This document shows, piece after piece, positions 1-11,810 of a stretch of 64,000 bases of DNA. Location: positions 12,650,501 to 12,714,500 of the forward strand of contig OZ017799.1 of assembly GCA_963969395.1 (NCBI GenBank). The letters are read 5' to 3'. The position numbers and the translations under genes are program-made. This DNA is from Pseudoscleropodium purum. Lineage: Eukaryota > Streptophyta > Bryopsida > Hypnales > Brachytheciaceae. The notes under the pieces are model-generated. The model saw nothing but the letters and a program-made list of their open reading frames with translations. It was not told the origin of the DNA and made no database searches. The number at the start of each line of letters is the position of its first letter. The stretch's first letter is position 1.

Positions 1-1668
1 TCAAGAAATTGTCCACTTAGGGGCATTTTGAGTTTATATTATTACTTTTCTTCAAGCTCAAAAGGAATTCTATTAACGTAGAAGCACCAATTGTCAACCA
101 CACCCAATAACAAACCTATTTTCAACTAAGATTAGAACAAATTTCTAACTAAAGCTTGGAATGTATTTTTTTTGGTCCTTTTCAATATTGGGACTAATAT
201 TGTTATGACATGTGTCTCAAAGTAGTGACCAAAAAAGTATGAAGTAGTGAATTGGAAAGTAATTTAGCTATGATTGGAATTGGAAGACTCTAAACATTGG
301 CTACCAATGAAATACACTTTATGACTCCCAAAATTCATAATAATTTCAATTTGGGGAATAAATTCTAAAAAATTCACAATCCCCATATTTCCTATCTTCC
401 TACAATGGAAAAATTTCCACCACCTCATATTGTTCACCATTTGTTCCTAAATGGCTTATTTGATCAACTATTGGTGCTTCTACTTTAACACTATAAGGGT
501 TGTTTTGGTTGTTTGAGACTCGGTTTGAGAAAGTGAAGGCATGGCAATCAATTAAAATTTGGTGAAGCATTGTATTTTTACATTCATCCATCTTTTGAAC
601 CATAAAACACTTTTCAATTCATCATATATTCATCCTTTTTTTCATCCAATTCAAATGGTACTAGGAGATACATTCTCTTGCTTATAAAATAAGTGCTTCT
701 AAGATAAGAAGTCTATGAAGCGCTCAAGCTTTAAAATCACCCACCTCTTGAAATGTAGACTATTTGTAAATGTTGCTTTTTCATTGTATCAGCAATATAC
801 AAAGAGTTTACATTTCAAGAGGTGAGCAATTTCAGAGTCTATACATTAGAACTTCAAGAATTCATAACTAATTCTAGAAAGCTCCAAAAAATATGAAACA
901 ACTTGGACTAGATGCCAATTTTGCTTGGCTTTCAAGAATAATTTTTTGAAAAATATTTCAAGAAGTTTCACCTCTCCAAAAGCAGTTCCAGCTCTTAAAT
1001 GGGCAATCTATGGACTGCTTACCTTACCTTAGAACATGCGTACTAGCACCAAGGGTTTGACATTATAAATATGACTTTATATGACAAGTGCTTTAGACCC
1101 CTCAAAATATTCTCATGGCACTCAATTCTTTCAAGTGAAGCAATGAATCTTGAAATCAATGTTCATCCTTAGTTTAGTGAGCTTTATCATACCAGTATTT
1201 TCCACTTGGTGATTAATCGATTGACTGTTTATGGGGCAGTTACATGTGGTGAGCATGGATGTCGGGTATAAGAATTTGGAGGGCCCTTCAAGAATAAATG
1301 CAAACATTTAGCGCGTCAAATTTGGTGAGTGCCGGTGCAGATGCTCTCACGCTTTCAGTATTCGAAACGACAACAGAACTCAAGAAAGCACAAAACCCGA
1401 AGATGCCGCTGGATTGCGTCTTGCCTGTGACGTCCGCGGCGGCGGCGGCCGCGCCGGGCTCCCCTGTCTCTCGCACTGTTGACGCCTGCCCCCTCGTCCA
1501 TTCTCATCACCAATTCGCCTTCTTCCTCCCTCATGCTCTTCCCATCAGGACGTGGCCTCACGAATTCGGTCACCGTGCACGCCAGGCGCTTCCGCAACCT
1601 AACCAGGCAGAACCATTAGGTTGAGAGCGTGGGAGATTGCGCGACTGGAACCGCCGCTCTCGTCGAAC
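1..1668. other. Upstream intergenic region of SIR
   Basis: AT-rich up to about 1290, then a GC-rich island (about 1320-1830) that contains the SIR first exon and presumably its promoter and 5' UTR. No protein family was recognised in the short reading frames here. The one clear structure is an inverted repeat at 742-824, listed separately. Confidence 0.5.
742..824. repeat. Near-perfect foldback (hairpin), precursor-like
   Basis: The left arm (742-777, starting CACCTCTTGAAATGTA) and right arm (791-824, ending TACATTTCAAGAGGTG) pair over about 34 positions with a few mismatches and a 13-base loop. The outer 16 pairs are perfect. The size suits a short small-RNA precursor or a tiny foldback element. 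No target-site duplication was seen. Expression is unknown. Confidence 0.5.
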
Positions 1669-4600
1669 ATGGGCGTGGGCGGGGGATTGTCCGCCGTGGC
1701 CCAGTCGCCCGCGGCGCCGTTCGCCACTTTCGTGGGGTTGCGAGTCGGGAAGCATGGGGAGCTCGCGGCAGGAGCGCAAGCCGCCATGTCGAGTGGAGGG
1801 GTCTCGTCGCTTGGTATTCGTGCTGTGGCTACGGTATGTGACCTTTGTGGGTGAATTTGGTGATCTTGGCAATCGAATTCATTTGCCTTTTTGAGTCGGT
1901 TTGGAATGAGAATTGGATTCTTGGTTTTACATCGTATGTGAACTTAGTGACGGGCATGTGTAGAAACGCAAGTGTGGGATATACATTGGTCCTGGTTCTG
2001 GTTTTGACAAACGGTACCTGACGGAATTGGCTGATGGAAATACTTGGCCAATTGAGGGTCAGGTAACAGCGTCACTTATTAGTAAACCAGTCAAACGTTT
2101 CTGTGTTCTCGTGGACAAACGAACGAGGATTCTCGTGAGCTTTCCAATGCACGAAAGAATATGTTATTTGGATACCGCCTGCAAAAGGTATGATGGGTCA
2201 AAATACGAGCTGGTATTGATTGATGGGAATACTTGGTCAATTTAGGGTCAGTCAATAGAGTCACCTATTATGGAACTAGTCCAATTTTCATATGTTCTTG
2301 TGGGCAAACGAACGAGGATTCTCGTGGTATCCGGATGCGGATTCTTGTGTGGATTCCAATGCACCAAAAAATTTGTTATTTGGATACTGTATGCGAGAGT
2401 TATGATGGGTCAAAGTTTTATTGATAGATGTTCTACAATCACTTTCTTCCAATATAGGGGCATATTGACCAAGGTGATGAACACTCGCTGAGCATTTGAT
2501 CAAGTGGTGCTTTCGTGGCTGTTCTGGATGTGGCTATCTTATCAGTGTACATAATTTTGAGGGTTGCTTCGTTACCGTGAACCGACTAGTTTTGATTTCG
2601 ATTTTACAAAGCATTACATGTATTGCGAAAGGTTGATGCACACTTAGCACTGATGTGAGCGAGCTGTGATGGCTTCTGTGCAGCCTGTGAGACCTCCCAC
2701 AACGATGCCTCCCAAGCGTAGCAAGGTGGAGATTATCAAGCAAAATAGTGGCTTTCTGCGTTACCCTCTGATGGACGAGCTTGAGACCGAGGCTCCCAAC
2801 GTGAACGAGGACGCAGTTCAGCTGATCAAGTTCCACGGTAGCTACCAACAGGACAACCGTGAGCAGCGCGGTCCAGGCCACAAGGCTTACCAGTTCATGC
2901 TTCGAACGAAGAACCCTTCCGGCATTGTCCCCAACCGTCTCTACCTCGTGATGGACGAGCTCGCAGACAAGTACGGCATCGGCACACTGCGTCTCACCAC
3001 ACGCCAGACGTTCCAGCTGCACGGCGTGTTGAAGACGAATCTGAAGACTGTCATGAGCAGCATCATTAAGAATCTGGGATCTACTCTTGGTGCTTGTGGA
3101 GACGTGAACAGGAATGTGCTTGCACCTGCTGCGCCGTATAAGAGCAAGGACTACGTGCACGCGCAGGAGCTTGCGGGGAAGATGGCCGCGCTCTTGGCGC
3201 CCCAAGCAGGGGCCTACTTTGACGTCTGGGTGGATGGGGAAAAGATCACGCACGAGGAGACGGAGGATGTCACTATTGCGAGGAAAGACAACTCGCATGG
3301 GACTAACTTCGAAAACTCACCGGAGCCGATTTATGGAGTGCAGTTCTTGCCACGGAAGTTCAAGATTGCGGTGACGGTGCCTGGGGACAACTCGGTGGAT
3401 GTTTTGACAAATGACATCGGCATTGTGGTTATGAGTGACGAACATGGCGACGTCCAAGGCTATAATCTCTATGTAAGACTTGATGGTTTGATTGGCTTTG
3501 GTCGCAGAATTGTGTATTTAGCAATGCAGTTCTTTAGTTTCGTAGAATGCTACATCCTTGAGCTTCTCACGCCAGTTGTAGAGAATCTACTCTGAGGTTC
3601 ACTAGAAACCTGTCGATGTTGCAATTGACAAGACTTGATGATCTGACTGTCTTTTTTTTTCAAATTGTGTCTTTACCAATGCAGTTCTTTAGTTGCATGG
3701 GATGCTACTTCCTTGAGTTCCTCACACCACTTGTTGAGAATCTACTCCCAGAGGTGTTCTAGAATGTTGCAATTGATAAGGTTTATGTTAGAAGCTGCAT
3801 TAAATGGTGTTAAGATTGGTAGAGTTTAGTAGGGTTTGATGTGACTAGGTTTTATGGGTGCTTGTCTCTCGTTTTTACGCTGTTATTACAAAGTCGTTGA
3901 TATTACACGTTCTTTCTCAATTTTATTTGTTTTGATGGCAGAGCCATGCTTATTTTCTAGGAACTCTAACTCTTCCTTATTCTATGAGTTCTAGAATCAA
4001 GTTGTGGAATAGTTTCTGCGTCAGGTTGGATTTCTTATTTCCAACTGAGCATCTGAAACTGACGTTCCTTGTAGAGCGATTTTTTTCTTTAGTTATTTTT
4101 CTTGATCTGAATTTGAGAGGTTCACTAATTATGTGCTTGGATCCTTAGGTTGGAGGAGGAATGGGGCGGACGCACCGAATGGAGCAAACGTTTCCCCGGC
4201 TGGCTGACCAGCTGGGCTATGTGGCCAAAGATGACATATTGTATGTCGTGAAAGCAATAGTGGCCACGCAGCGCGACTATGGTCGCAGGGACGATCGCCG
4301 AATGTCGAGAATGAAATATGTGGTTGAGGAGTGGGGTATTCACAAGTTCAAAACAGTTGTGGAGCAGTATTTCGGAAAGTCCATTCAGCCCTTCAAAGAG
4401 CTTCCTCCCTTCAAGTTTCAAAGCTACTTGGGCTGGCATGAGCAGGTGAATGATGTTATACGTTTTCTCTTTAATTGTACTTTAATTCCTTGTTATACCA
4501 GGAGATCTGATTGGGAATGGGTGATTATTGCAGGGAGATGGCAATTTGTTTTTTGGAGTGCACGTTGAAAATGGTCGGATCAAAGGCGAAGCAAAGAAGG

Positions 4601-6226
4601 CTCTGAGGGAGGTGATTGAGAAGTATGGACTCGATGTTCACATCACTCCCAACCAAAATATGATCCTGTGCAATATTCGTCCTTCATGGAGGTCTCGCAT
4701 CACCAAGGCGCTTGCTAATGTTGGACTTCTGGTGAGTGATGGAGCAACTCAATTGTGAGGACTAACGACTTTTATGTGATCCATTTGAGGTTTGATCTTC
4801 GTAACTCTTGTTTTTGACTGTTGTCAGGCCCCTAGATTCGTGGATCCTTTGAACATCACAGCCATGGCATGCCCAGCGTTGCCGCTCTGCCCGCTTGCAA
4901 TTGCTGAAGCTGAACGGGGAGCACCTGATATTCTGAAGAGAATTCGGACAATGTTCGATAAGGTAATTTTGTTGTCTCTACCCTAAGGGGAGAGACTCAG
5001 CAATTGTTTGAAATTTTAGAAAGCTCTGGTGTCTAATATTGAAAACGAGACATGTGTAAAAAACAATTGTAGCATGTTTGGGCCCATCACTTATAGGAAG
5101 TGTCATTTTAAGATTTTTGAGAAGGGTTTTTGAGTTTTTCAATTTTAAGGTTTTCAAGGAACGTGTCGTGCAGAGGATTCTATGGTAAGAGCCGTGGAAT
5201 TCTTACGTTTCTATTTATGGTAGAGACACTTGTGAAGAGCTGCTTGTTGATTCTTGCGTGCATCCAATGTATACGGTAGTCATTTTATTATTCGCAAGCC
5301 AGTGCTGTAGATTCAGTCTAAGGCTGGAAGCAGATTGGTTTCTTTTCTACAGTTGAGCTCATAAATCCTTTCTCCCTTGCAGGTAGGATTGAAAGCTTCG
5401 GAGTCGATGGTAGTACGAATTACAGGGTGTCCCAATGGCTGTGCTCGCCCGTACATGGCTGAGCTTGGGTTGGTGGGTGATGGACCTAACAGCTATCAGG
5501 TATGTCTGGTGCATATTTTGCCATCACCAAATTGAATTGAACCTTTATAGCGTCCTGAATCCAATAATTGTTTGACGAGCACCTTTTTCCAGCTAAATTG
5601 GTGTTCATCATATTGCTGGGAGTATTCATGCTTAGTGTCTGACTGATTTTGCAGATATGGTTGGGTGGAGCTCCGAACCAGACGCGAATAGCAGAGACTT
5701 TTATGGACAGAGTGAAGTTAGATAAGATGGAGTCAGTGCTGGAGCCGCTTTTCTACATGTGGAAGACAGAAAGGCTCGAGAAAGAGGGTTTTGGCGACTT
5801 TGTTTTTAGACAGGTATCAGTTTCTCATATCTGTTTTTGGCTGGGCAAAGAGGTGGAATGTCATACAGTGGTTCCAATCCACACACTATTTCGAAGAATA
5901 GTCATATCTGCCTCACCAGAAAATGTCTTATACAGGGTTTTCAGTTAACTTAGACTGAATACCTTGTATGTAGCAATGTCATCAATGTTTGTGATGGTGC
6001 TTTAAGTTCTTCACATTTGAGAACTGTTCGTTTTGTACAGGGCTTCAGCGCATGCAAAAGTTACATCGAAAACTATCAAGGGCCTCGCAAAGCAGTTCGA
6101 AGAGGTGGCTTGTTTGTGGACGCAGACGTGCATGCAAGTCTATCAAAACATGCGGCGGAGCAAGGATTGACAGTTGGAAAGTTAGCATCCAAGGTGCTGG
6201 GAGAGTATCTAGAGAAGGCACAATAA
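1669..6226 (+). CDS. SIR: Ferredoxin-dependent sulfite reductase, plastid
   Basis: It reduces sulfite to sulfide with six electrons from ferredoxin in plastid sulfur assimilation. Eight exons join in phase 0: 1669-1833, 2684-3472, 4149-4445, 4534-4731, 4828-4962, 5383-5499, 5655-5813, 6041-6226, giving 681 residues. Exon 1 encodes a Ser/Ala/Gly-rich transit peptide; mature homology starts at KRSKVEII. The substrate-loop sequence [13 protein letters not shown], the repeat [11 protein letters not shown], and the four siroheme/4Fe-4S cysteines (C498 and C504 in ACPALPLC; C544 and C548 in [10 protein letters not shown]) are all present. The last exon adds a tail (about residues 643-681) resembling a ribbon-helix-helix fold, a region known as an extension in some plant SiRs. 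An ATG at 2669 would give a protein without transit peptide; the spliced start is preferred because AVAT joined to PVRPPTT matches other plant SiRs. Confidence 0.95.
2028..2431 (+). repeat. Tandem duplication in SIR intron 1
   Basis: Two diverged units of about 190 and 210 bases stand head to tail (about 2028-2218 and 2219-2431). Both contain the order GGGTCAG, AAACGAACGAGGATTCTCGTG, TTATTTGGATAC and ATGATGGGTCAAA. They make small open frames that look like repeated peptides, but the whole block lies within an intron with good GT-AG borders. Confidence 0.7.
3511..3795 (+). repeat. Tandem duplication in SIR intron 2
   Basis: Two copies of about 130 bases begin at 3511 and 3667. Each carries AATGCAGTTCTTTAGTT, a CCTTGAG..CTCAC block, GAGAATCTACTC and GTTGCAATTGA in the same order. 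This is a second, independent internal duplication in the same gene. Confidence 0.65.
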
Positions 6227-8151
6227 TATGGAAATCTTCAATTCGTTCTCATTTGAAGATGACGTGCAGAGACGATCCTGCGGCATGCAGGGCCTTACAA
6301 AGTTTGACTGGTGCTGGTTTTGTTATGATATTGTTTCAAGTTTTGACACTGAAAACCCTTTGGAAGTTTTTTCCTGTGCGAAGCATTCAGGGAAAAACAT
6401 CTGGATATGAAAGTGTGTTGCGTTTGGAGAACCATGTCCGTGACTCTACATGTATCTGAGCTGGTTGTACATTATCAAAATTTGCTGGAAAGCTAATACA
6501 GTCTGTACATGCTTTGACTGGTTTTAAACCCAACTTGTTGCACTTGATTTGATTCAAAATCTGCTGAAGCTTCTTCTATGAATAGTATAGAGTGCTTGTT
6601 GGCATTGCAAGAAAACTCTGCAGATTTGGTCCCCGAGTTCCATTCAGTTTTCAAGATTCAGGTCACCATCGTTGTGTCGAAAAAGTCAAAAACTTGTCAG
6701 GATTGGAACATCCCTAAACAGCTTTTCTTTTGGGAACAGTAACTGTCAAGTGGTCTGACTGCGTTAGCTGAAATTCGAGGGACCTGAATCTCGTGCACTT
6801 TTGCTCATATTTTTTTTGAGCTTTTATAGATTTAGTTGCAAATTTCTGAAACTTGGAATGCCATAAGGCTCTAAAAGCGTTCCAATGTGGAATTGTTCAC
6901 TACTAGTGCATTGAAGGATCCAATATATGTATCTCTCCATTAAAAGACACTTTTAAAGTCCAAAATGTTTTTGTACCTCCTACATTAAGAACACATCAAT
7001 ATTTAAATGATGGATTTGTCATTGTAGAGATCATCTATTTTATCATTGTGCAAATTGTTGGTTTGAAAAAATGCAAAAGCACTCATTGGAAGTCAAACCA
7101 TTATAGATGATTTTCCCTTTTCACACAAAATTTGGAGAATGAAAAATTGCATTCCTATTCTACATGAAGACATTCTTTGTCATTCATCAACCAAAAAACA
7201 TTTTCAACATCATCTATAAGTTAAACAAATATCTTAAATGAACTCCTAGTATCCATTTTTTCAATGCATGTACATCATGATCTTAGACTTTGGGTTTACA
7301 CATGTTTTTAGCACTCTAAAAATTCATAGAACTTTATCCATACGTTGTCCAAAATATAAATGCAAAGAGAATATACCAAGATCCACCAATAATTTAGATA
7401 GCCTATTGGGAACCAAACTTATTCAGGCAATTTTCAAGTATATTTCCCTCAATGGCACATTTCCATTTCATTCATCTTCCAAATTCCTTTTAACACCATC
7501 GTTCTTTATAACACCATCATTTCATACAAAGATGCAAAACCTAGCTGGCCTTAACTTACTCCACATCCTTGAACTTTCTGTTTTACTAGAATTGCCCTGC
7601 AAGATACGAAATTTCTACTGGAAACTCTAGACATGGTTGCAGTGAGAAATGACCATGAACGTGTAGCTGGGATCCGGAGCAACAGCTTATACTGTATACC
7701 ACATTCTGTCGAAAAAGTATGGTCATGCTTGATACATGAGATAGACAAGAAGAGTATAATTAAGTTGACAAACTGCCGTGCAAAGCCCACGTTCTACAGG
7801 GTATAAGAGCTTATCAGTACAGGACCTTAGTATTTACAACAAGTTCAGCATTCGAGCCAGTAAAGTCCTATCCAAATTGCCGAGATATATTATTTACAGA
7901 GTATATCTACAAAAAAGTCACTGACATTTGGTACAAACTAAACTTGGCATGCACGATAGCGTAATTGAGAAGGAAGTCCATCACACACAAACTTCCATAT
8001 ACGAACACTATGTACAGTACATACTGTATATTGACACAGTAATAAAATTGAGAAGGCAGTACTGTACCGAGTAGCTAGCAGAACTTGTGAAACTGATGCG
8101 TCTCAAACCTGGAAAAAATGTCATACCGGACATATTGTGGAAATTGCTCAT
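6227..8151. other. 3' flank of SIR and start of duplicated unit 1
   Basis: The SIR 3' UTR probably ends within the first few hundred bases. From about 6850 the DNA matches 13375 onward and, from about 7240, also about 23755 onward, so it is the 3' flank of the eIF(iso)4G-like unit. No gene was recognised. Confidence 0.5.
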
Positions 8152-9531
8152 TCACTTGTCATACATTTGCACTCTCCGCAAAAGCTCTCTCAGGTTATAG
8201 TTATCCTTGTTCGACCTCACGCCAAACTGCTCACGCACCCTGGGCTTGGGCATAGCCGCTACTCTGCCGGACCCAAATTCCATCACCTTCATAAGGTCAC
8301 TGGCCACGGCCACGCTCAAGAGAGCCTCCTTGTTCACCGGAGCCTTCCGACACGCGTCGACCAGCTGGACTGGCCCTCCACCTCTGGGTATTTCAGGCAT
8401 CTTAAAAATCGATGGAACTACCGACATGCCAGGCACCATCCCTCCGCCCTTAGGCAAGAGCTTTGGAGGAGCCGCTGGTCTCCCCTTCCGTAGTGCCATC
8501 GTCTCCGGTCGCTGCCCTAATTTGGCCTTCGCACGGATTTCGTTGATTTTCTTCGCCTCCATCTCCTCCTGAGGAGACACCCACCTCTTCGACCTCAAGT
8601 GGAAAACACTACGCACCATAAGCTGAATTCGCAATGGTAGCGGCGTGCTCTCCCCGATCACCTTCAGCCGGACGAAGTACGCGTCGAGCGCCACCTTCGA
8701 CTTGGTGCTCTCATCCAGCTTCTTCCCCGCCGTCGTGAACAAGTGGCACAGCACCTCCACGTTCTCCGCCGAGGTGGCCTTCGGGTCCTGACCCAGCAGC
8801 TCCCGAATGCACACGTGCAAGATCCTCTCTGGCAGCAATTTCTCGTTGAACAGCTCGCCGATCAGCTTGATGTTCCCCAACGTCCGCAATTTCACTCGCT
8901 TCTCCTTGCCGTCGCGCTCCTCCGCCTGCTCCGGCTTCGTTAACTTCGTTAACTCCTCATGGCACGTAGTCACCAGCACACTCTGGAACATAATCTTCTT
9001 GTCTCCGGGAAAATCCGGCAGCTCGAGCTTGCTCAAGCTCATGAACAGCTGCGCGTACATGGCGCACTGAGTCGGATGCATCACCGCATTTTCGAAGATG
9101 AGCGACATCACACCCCGCATAGTCTCCACAGTGGGGATTCCTTCTTGCCTCACCTGCCTCGCCAACAAGGCATAATCCTGCGAGACCTCTAGTTTGCTCA
9201 GAATGCCTTTCAGCTTGATGTTCACATCCTTTCTGCCGAAAATCTTCTCCTTCTCCTTCTCCTTCGACTGGCCGTCCAAGCAGTGATTCGTTCCAAAATC
9301 ATCTTTCTTTGCAATAGCGGGAGTAAACTTTGCGGTCCACTTATCCTTTTGCATTTGCTGAGTAGAATATGATCGGTTGGGTAAACTTTCAGGATTGTGA
9401 ATGCTTCCGTCCTCCCTCGTCAAGGCTCCGATACCCGAGTTCAAGAGCTCCTCGGGCGCTTCGGTTCGCGCGTCGCAAAACTCCAACACGCGGTCCCTCG
9501 CGTATCGAAGCATCTCTAGCAACAACTCCAT
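8152..9531 (-). CDS. Compact eIF(iso)4G-like protein, copy 1
   Basis: This intronless frame of 459 residues has a MIF4G domain at about 105-325 (ILSKLEVSQDYALLARQV, SLIFENAVMHPTQCAMYAQL, TLGNIKLIGELFNEKLLPE, ELLGQDPKA), closest to plant eIF(iso)4G. In that family MIF4G binds eIF4A and eIF3 to bring ribosomes to capped mRNA. Residues 10-16 (YARDRVL) resemble the eIF4E-binding motif YxxxxL-Phi, with Val in the Leu position. The family's usual C-terminal MA3 domain is absent; the tail is instead a basic, Pro/Gly-rich segment ending LRRVQMYDK. The start codon at 9529-9531 lies where homology to copies 2 and 3 stops, so amylase-fragment DNA now supplies the upstream region. A translation regulator or a competitor of full-length eIF(iso)4G is possible; that is inference. 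Confidence 0.82.
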   Translation of the reverse strand: MELLLEMLRYARDRVLEFCDARTEAPEELLNSGIGALTREDGSIHNPESLPNRSYSTQQMQKDKWTAKFTPAIAKKDDFGTNHCLDGQSKEKEKEKIFGRKDVNIKLKGILSKLEVSQDYALLARQVRQEGIPTVETMRGVMSLIFENAVMHPTQCAMYAQLFMSLSKLELPDFPGDKKIMFQSVLVTTCHEELTKLTKPEQAEERDGKEKRVKLRTLGNIKLIGELFNEKLLPERILHVCIRELLGQDPKATSAENVEVLCHLFTTAGKKLDESTKSKVALDAYFVRLKVIGESTPLPLRIQLMVRSVFHLRSKRWVSPQEEMEAKKINEIRAKAKLGQRPETMALRKGRPAAPPKLLPKGGGMVPGMSVVPSIFKMPEIPRGGGPVQLVDACRKAPVNKEALLSVAVASDLMKVMEFGSGRVAAMPKPRVREQFGVRSNKDNYNLRELLRRVQMYDK

Positions 9532-9559
9532 AGCGCTGATAATTTGGATAAAATTGCAA

Positions 9560-10631
9560 TTAAACTAAGGGTGCTGCATGATTGCTTGGAATTACAGTCC
9601 CAGGATGAGTCAAGATATATGCATAGCTCATCATCAGCTTGTCTCGACGGAACGGCCAATGTCCCTGTAAAAAGTAACGCATGCCAATGTCAGCCTCTTC
9701 AGAATGAAATAGTGCCTACTTGTTACGGTCCAAGAACTCCAGATAACACAGGCGGAAGAATCCCACTGACTTAGATAAAAAAAGACAGACCTGGGTTGAT
9801 CCCATATCACGATTCTCAAGGAACGTGACTGCACACGAAGGCCATCAACCCATCAATCCAGGTGGTTTTCCTTGCAGAGGGTGTAATCTCCAGAACTCAC
9901 CATGAAGTGTTCAGTGGAATATGCCCTGTTGAATTGGACAAGTAACAAAGTGAATAAAGCTTGACAGAAGGGGGTCCAAAATCATTCTGATTGATTCACG
10001 TACCGTTGGTATGCACCAGAGGCGTACAATATGAAGTATTTCCAGGATTCTGTGTACCTTAGTTGTGACATCAAACGCTGATGATGTGCCACCAGCGGCG
10101 TTGATCCAGTTCACCATTCTTTGCCCGTGAGTATCTGCATTCACATCACCCGCAAGTAATTACGGAAGTCCAGAAATGCTCAGAGGATTTCAGCGCTGAA
10201 ATTAAATAGTCTAGTGCAAAACCTCAATAAGCTGGTCAGAATTACGAACCTTGGGTTAGGATTTGGGTAAGCAAATCAGGTTCAATGTCGAAGGAAAGTA
10301 GAATGGATTCTTCAGTCACGCTGCATCACCCGCTTCTGTGCGCAACGATGATTGAAGACTGCGTCTCCCAGAACCTGCAGCAAGAAAGTTTGTTGTGAGA
10401 TATCTAGAGAAACAGGTACATTATTCCTCCGACCGTTAGCATGGAAAGGATAAATACAGGAAGGAGAAATACAGATAGAAGGCTACGAGAGAATTGCACC
10501 ACGGAGAGAAGGCAAGACCTGAATGGTCAGTTCCACTGACAAGAATTTTAGGTTTATGCATGTCGTTTGTCAGTTCCTCCGATCCTCCATAAGCGGAATT
10601 CAAGTTGTAGAGATCCCCTGGCATGTAACCT
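9560..10631 (-). pseudogene. Alpha-amylase (plastid AMY3-type) fragment
   Basis: Minus-strand exons of a plant alpha-amylase appear in gene order with remnants of splice sites: GYMPGDLYNLNSAYGGSEEL (about 10631-10520), VLGDAVFNHRCA after an acceptor (about 10377-10335), GQRMVNWINAAGGTSSAFDV (about 10144-10058), WPSCAVTFLENRDMGSTQ (about 9866-9791) and a GHWPFRRDK...YAYILTHPGT block (about 9664-9562). Exons carrying the central catalytic residues are missing. A TGA replaces the first Trp of the GWWPSRAVTF-like motif, and the conserved ENHD reads ENRD. Introns are kept, so this came from genomic DNA and not from mRNA. It is non-functional. Confidence 0.85.
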
Positions 10632-11621
10632 GCGACGATCCACTCCACACCCCCGAAAGTCGGTTATGTTGAATAATGGTACCACTTCAACAAGAATGCG
10701 GGATTTTCCCAGAACCCTAACCACTTCAACAAGAATAAATTACATAGATGAAAATTGTTTCAAGGAGTCTAGCTTCACCCGAAAGGCAATCAGCGCTTAA
10801 AAGGTCGCTTCAAGTGCAGACTACCCAGCTTATGTCTGTTCTCCCCAATTGAGTTCTTGCTTTGTACAAAATGATGAAACTGTGTGTTGATCAAGTGCTC
10901 CATAATTGAACTAATGGCTCAATCAGTAGTACTGACTGATTAGTGCGACAAAGACCACCCAACCTCCCTAATCATGGGTTTCCTCTCCAACAGTTCAATT
11001 CCCCTAGTGTTAGGAGACCTATGACTTAACTTAATTCATGTCAAGAAGAATGCGGGATTTCCCCTAAACCCTAAACTACTTCAACAAGAAGAAATTACGT
11101 ACTGCAGAACATCTAGCAATCAACAGCTTCACCCAAACCGCAAAGAATTTAATCGAAACGCTAAGAAAACGCAAATCGTAAGAAAATTGCACCCACAATG
11201 CACTGAGATAAAAGAAAAAAACAAAACCCCAAACCCAACTAGTAGAAACTCTTGACGAATTCACACCTATGCGGAAAGTGCAAAAAGTGAGAACAGTTCA
11301 GAGCACTGACCATCAAGGCTCGAGGAGAGCTTGCCGACAAGCGTGCATGAAGGGGACGGCAAAGCACTGCACCAAGGTGTTGGGAGGTCGATTTGCTGCA
11401 GGGGACGCATAATGCGAACCCTGGCGACTGCAAAGCAAGAGCTCAAAGTTAAAACAGAACCAAAGCAAAAGTTGAAAGCCTAAACCTGCAAAAAAAACCG
11501 GGTATTTCAAGACCTCTTCTCGGAATAGCCCCTCGATCTGGCCCCACATGGAGGGGGGAGTTAGATTATCCATGCTCCCTGCGAGACCGGGTGTATGTGA
11601 AGGCCAGCCGGTCTCCCTGTG
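10632..11621. other. Unassigned part of the insertion in unit 1
   Basis: This stretch lies between the recognised amylase exons and the old 5' flank of copy 1. Two minus-strand exon-like stretches (about 11574-11495, reading MDNLTPPSMWGQIEGLFREE, and about 11429-11310) have splice-like borders, but I do not recognise their product. They may be upstream amylase-gene exons. A diverged direct repeat of about 90 bases sits at about 10697-10785 and 11046-11140 (core GAATGCGGGATTT). Confidence 0.4.
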
Positions 11622-11810
11622 CAAGGCAACTTCACCATCGCTTGCAATGAGAAAGTCGTGGATCGCAGCACCTCGATCCGGACTCAAGTTTTGGTGAATC
11701 GATCGGAGGCGCAGCGGTGGCGTCGGAATGCTTCACGTACAGTAAGCTTACTTACTTACAGCCCACCTTGGCGGCGGCGCAAATGAGCCTGTCGCCATTG
11801 TGACTGCAGG
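11622..11810 (-). other. Displaced 5' leader region of copy 1
   Basis: This block matches the sequence just upstream of the copy 2 and copy 3 start codons, including the CACCATCGCTTGCAATGAG segment and the GAATCGATCGGAGG block. In copies 2 and 3 it abuts the coding region; here it lies about 2.1 kb away. Frames differ among the three copies and copy 1 has an in-frame stop, so it is more likely a leader than coding sequence. Confidence 0.65.

Noticed and set aside
1298..1624. Plus-strand frame at 1298-1624 as a separate gene or SIR exon
   Set aside because: It lies in the GC-rich leader, out of frame with the transit peptide, and resembles no family.
8137..8943. Plus-strand frames opposite the eIF(iso)4G-like genes (also at 14375, 24936 and 25444)
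   Set aside because: They are complementary-strand shadows of GC-rich coding sequence with no family resemblance.
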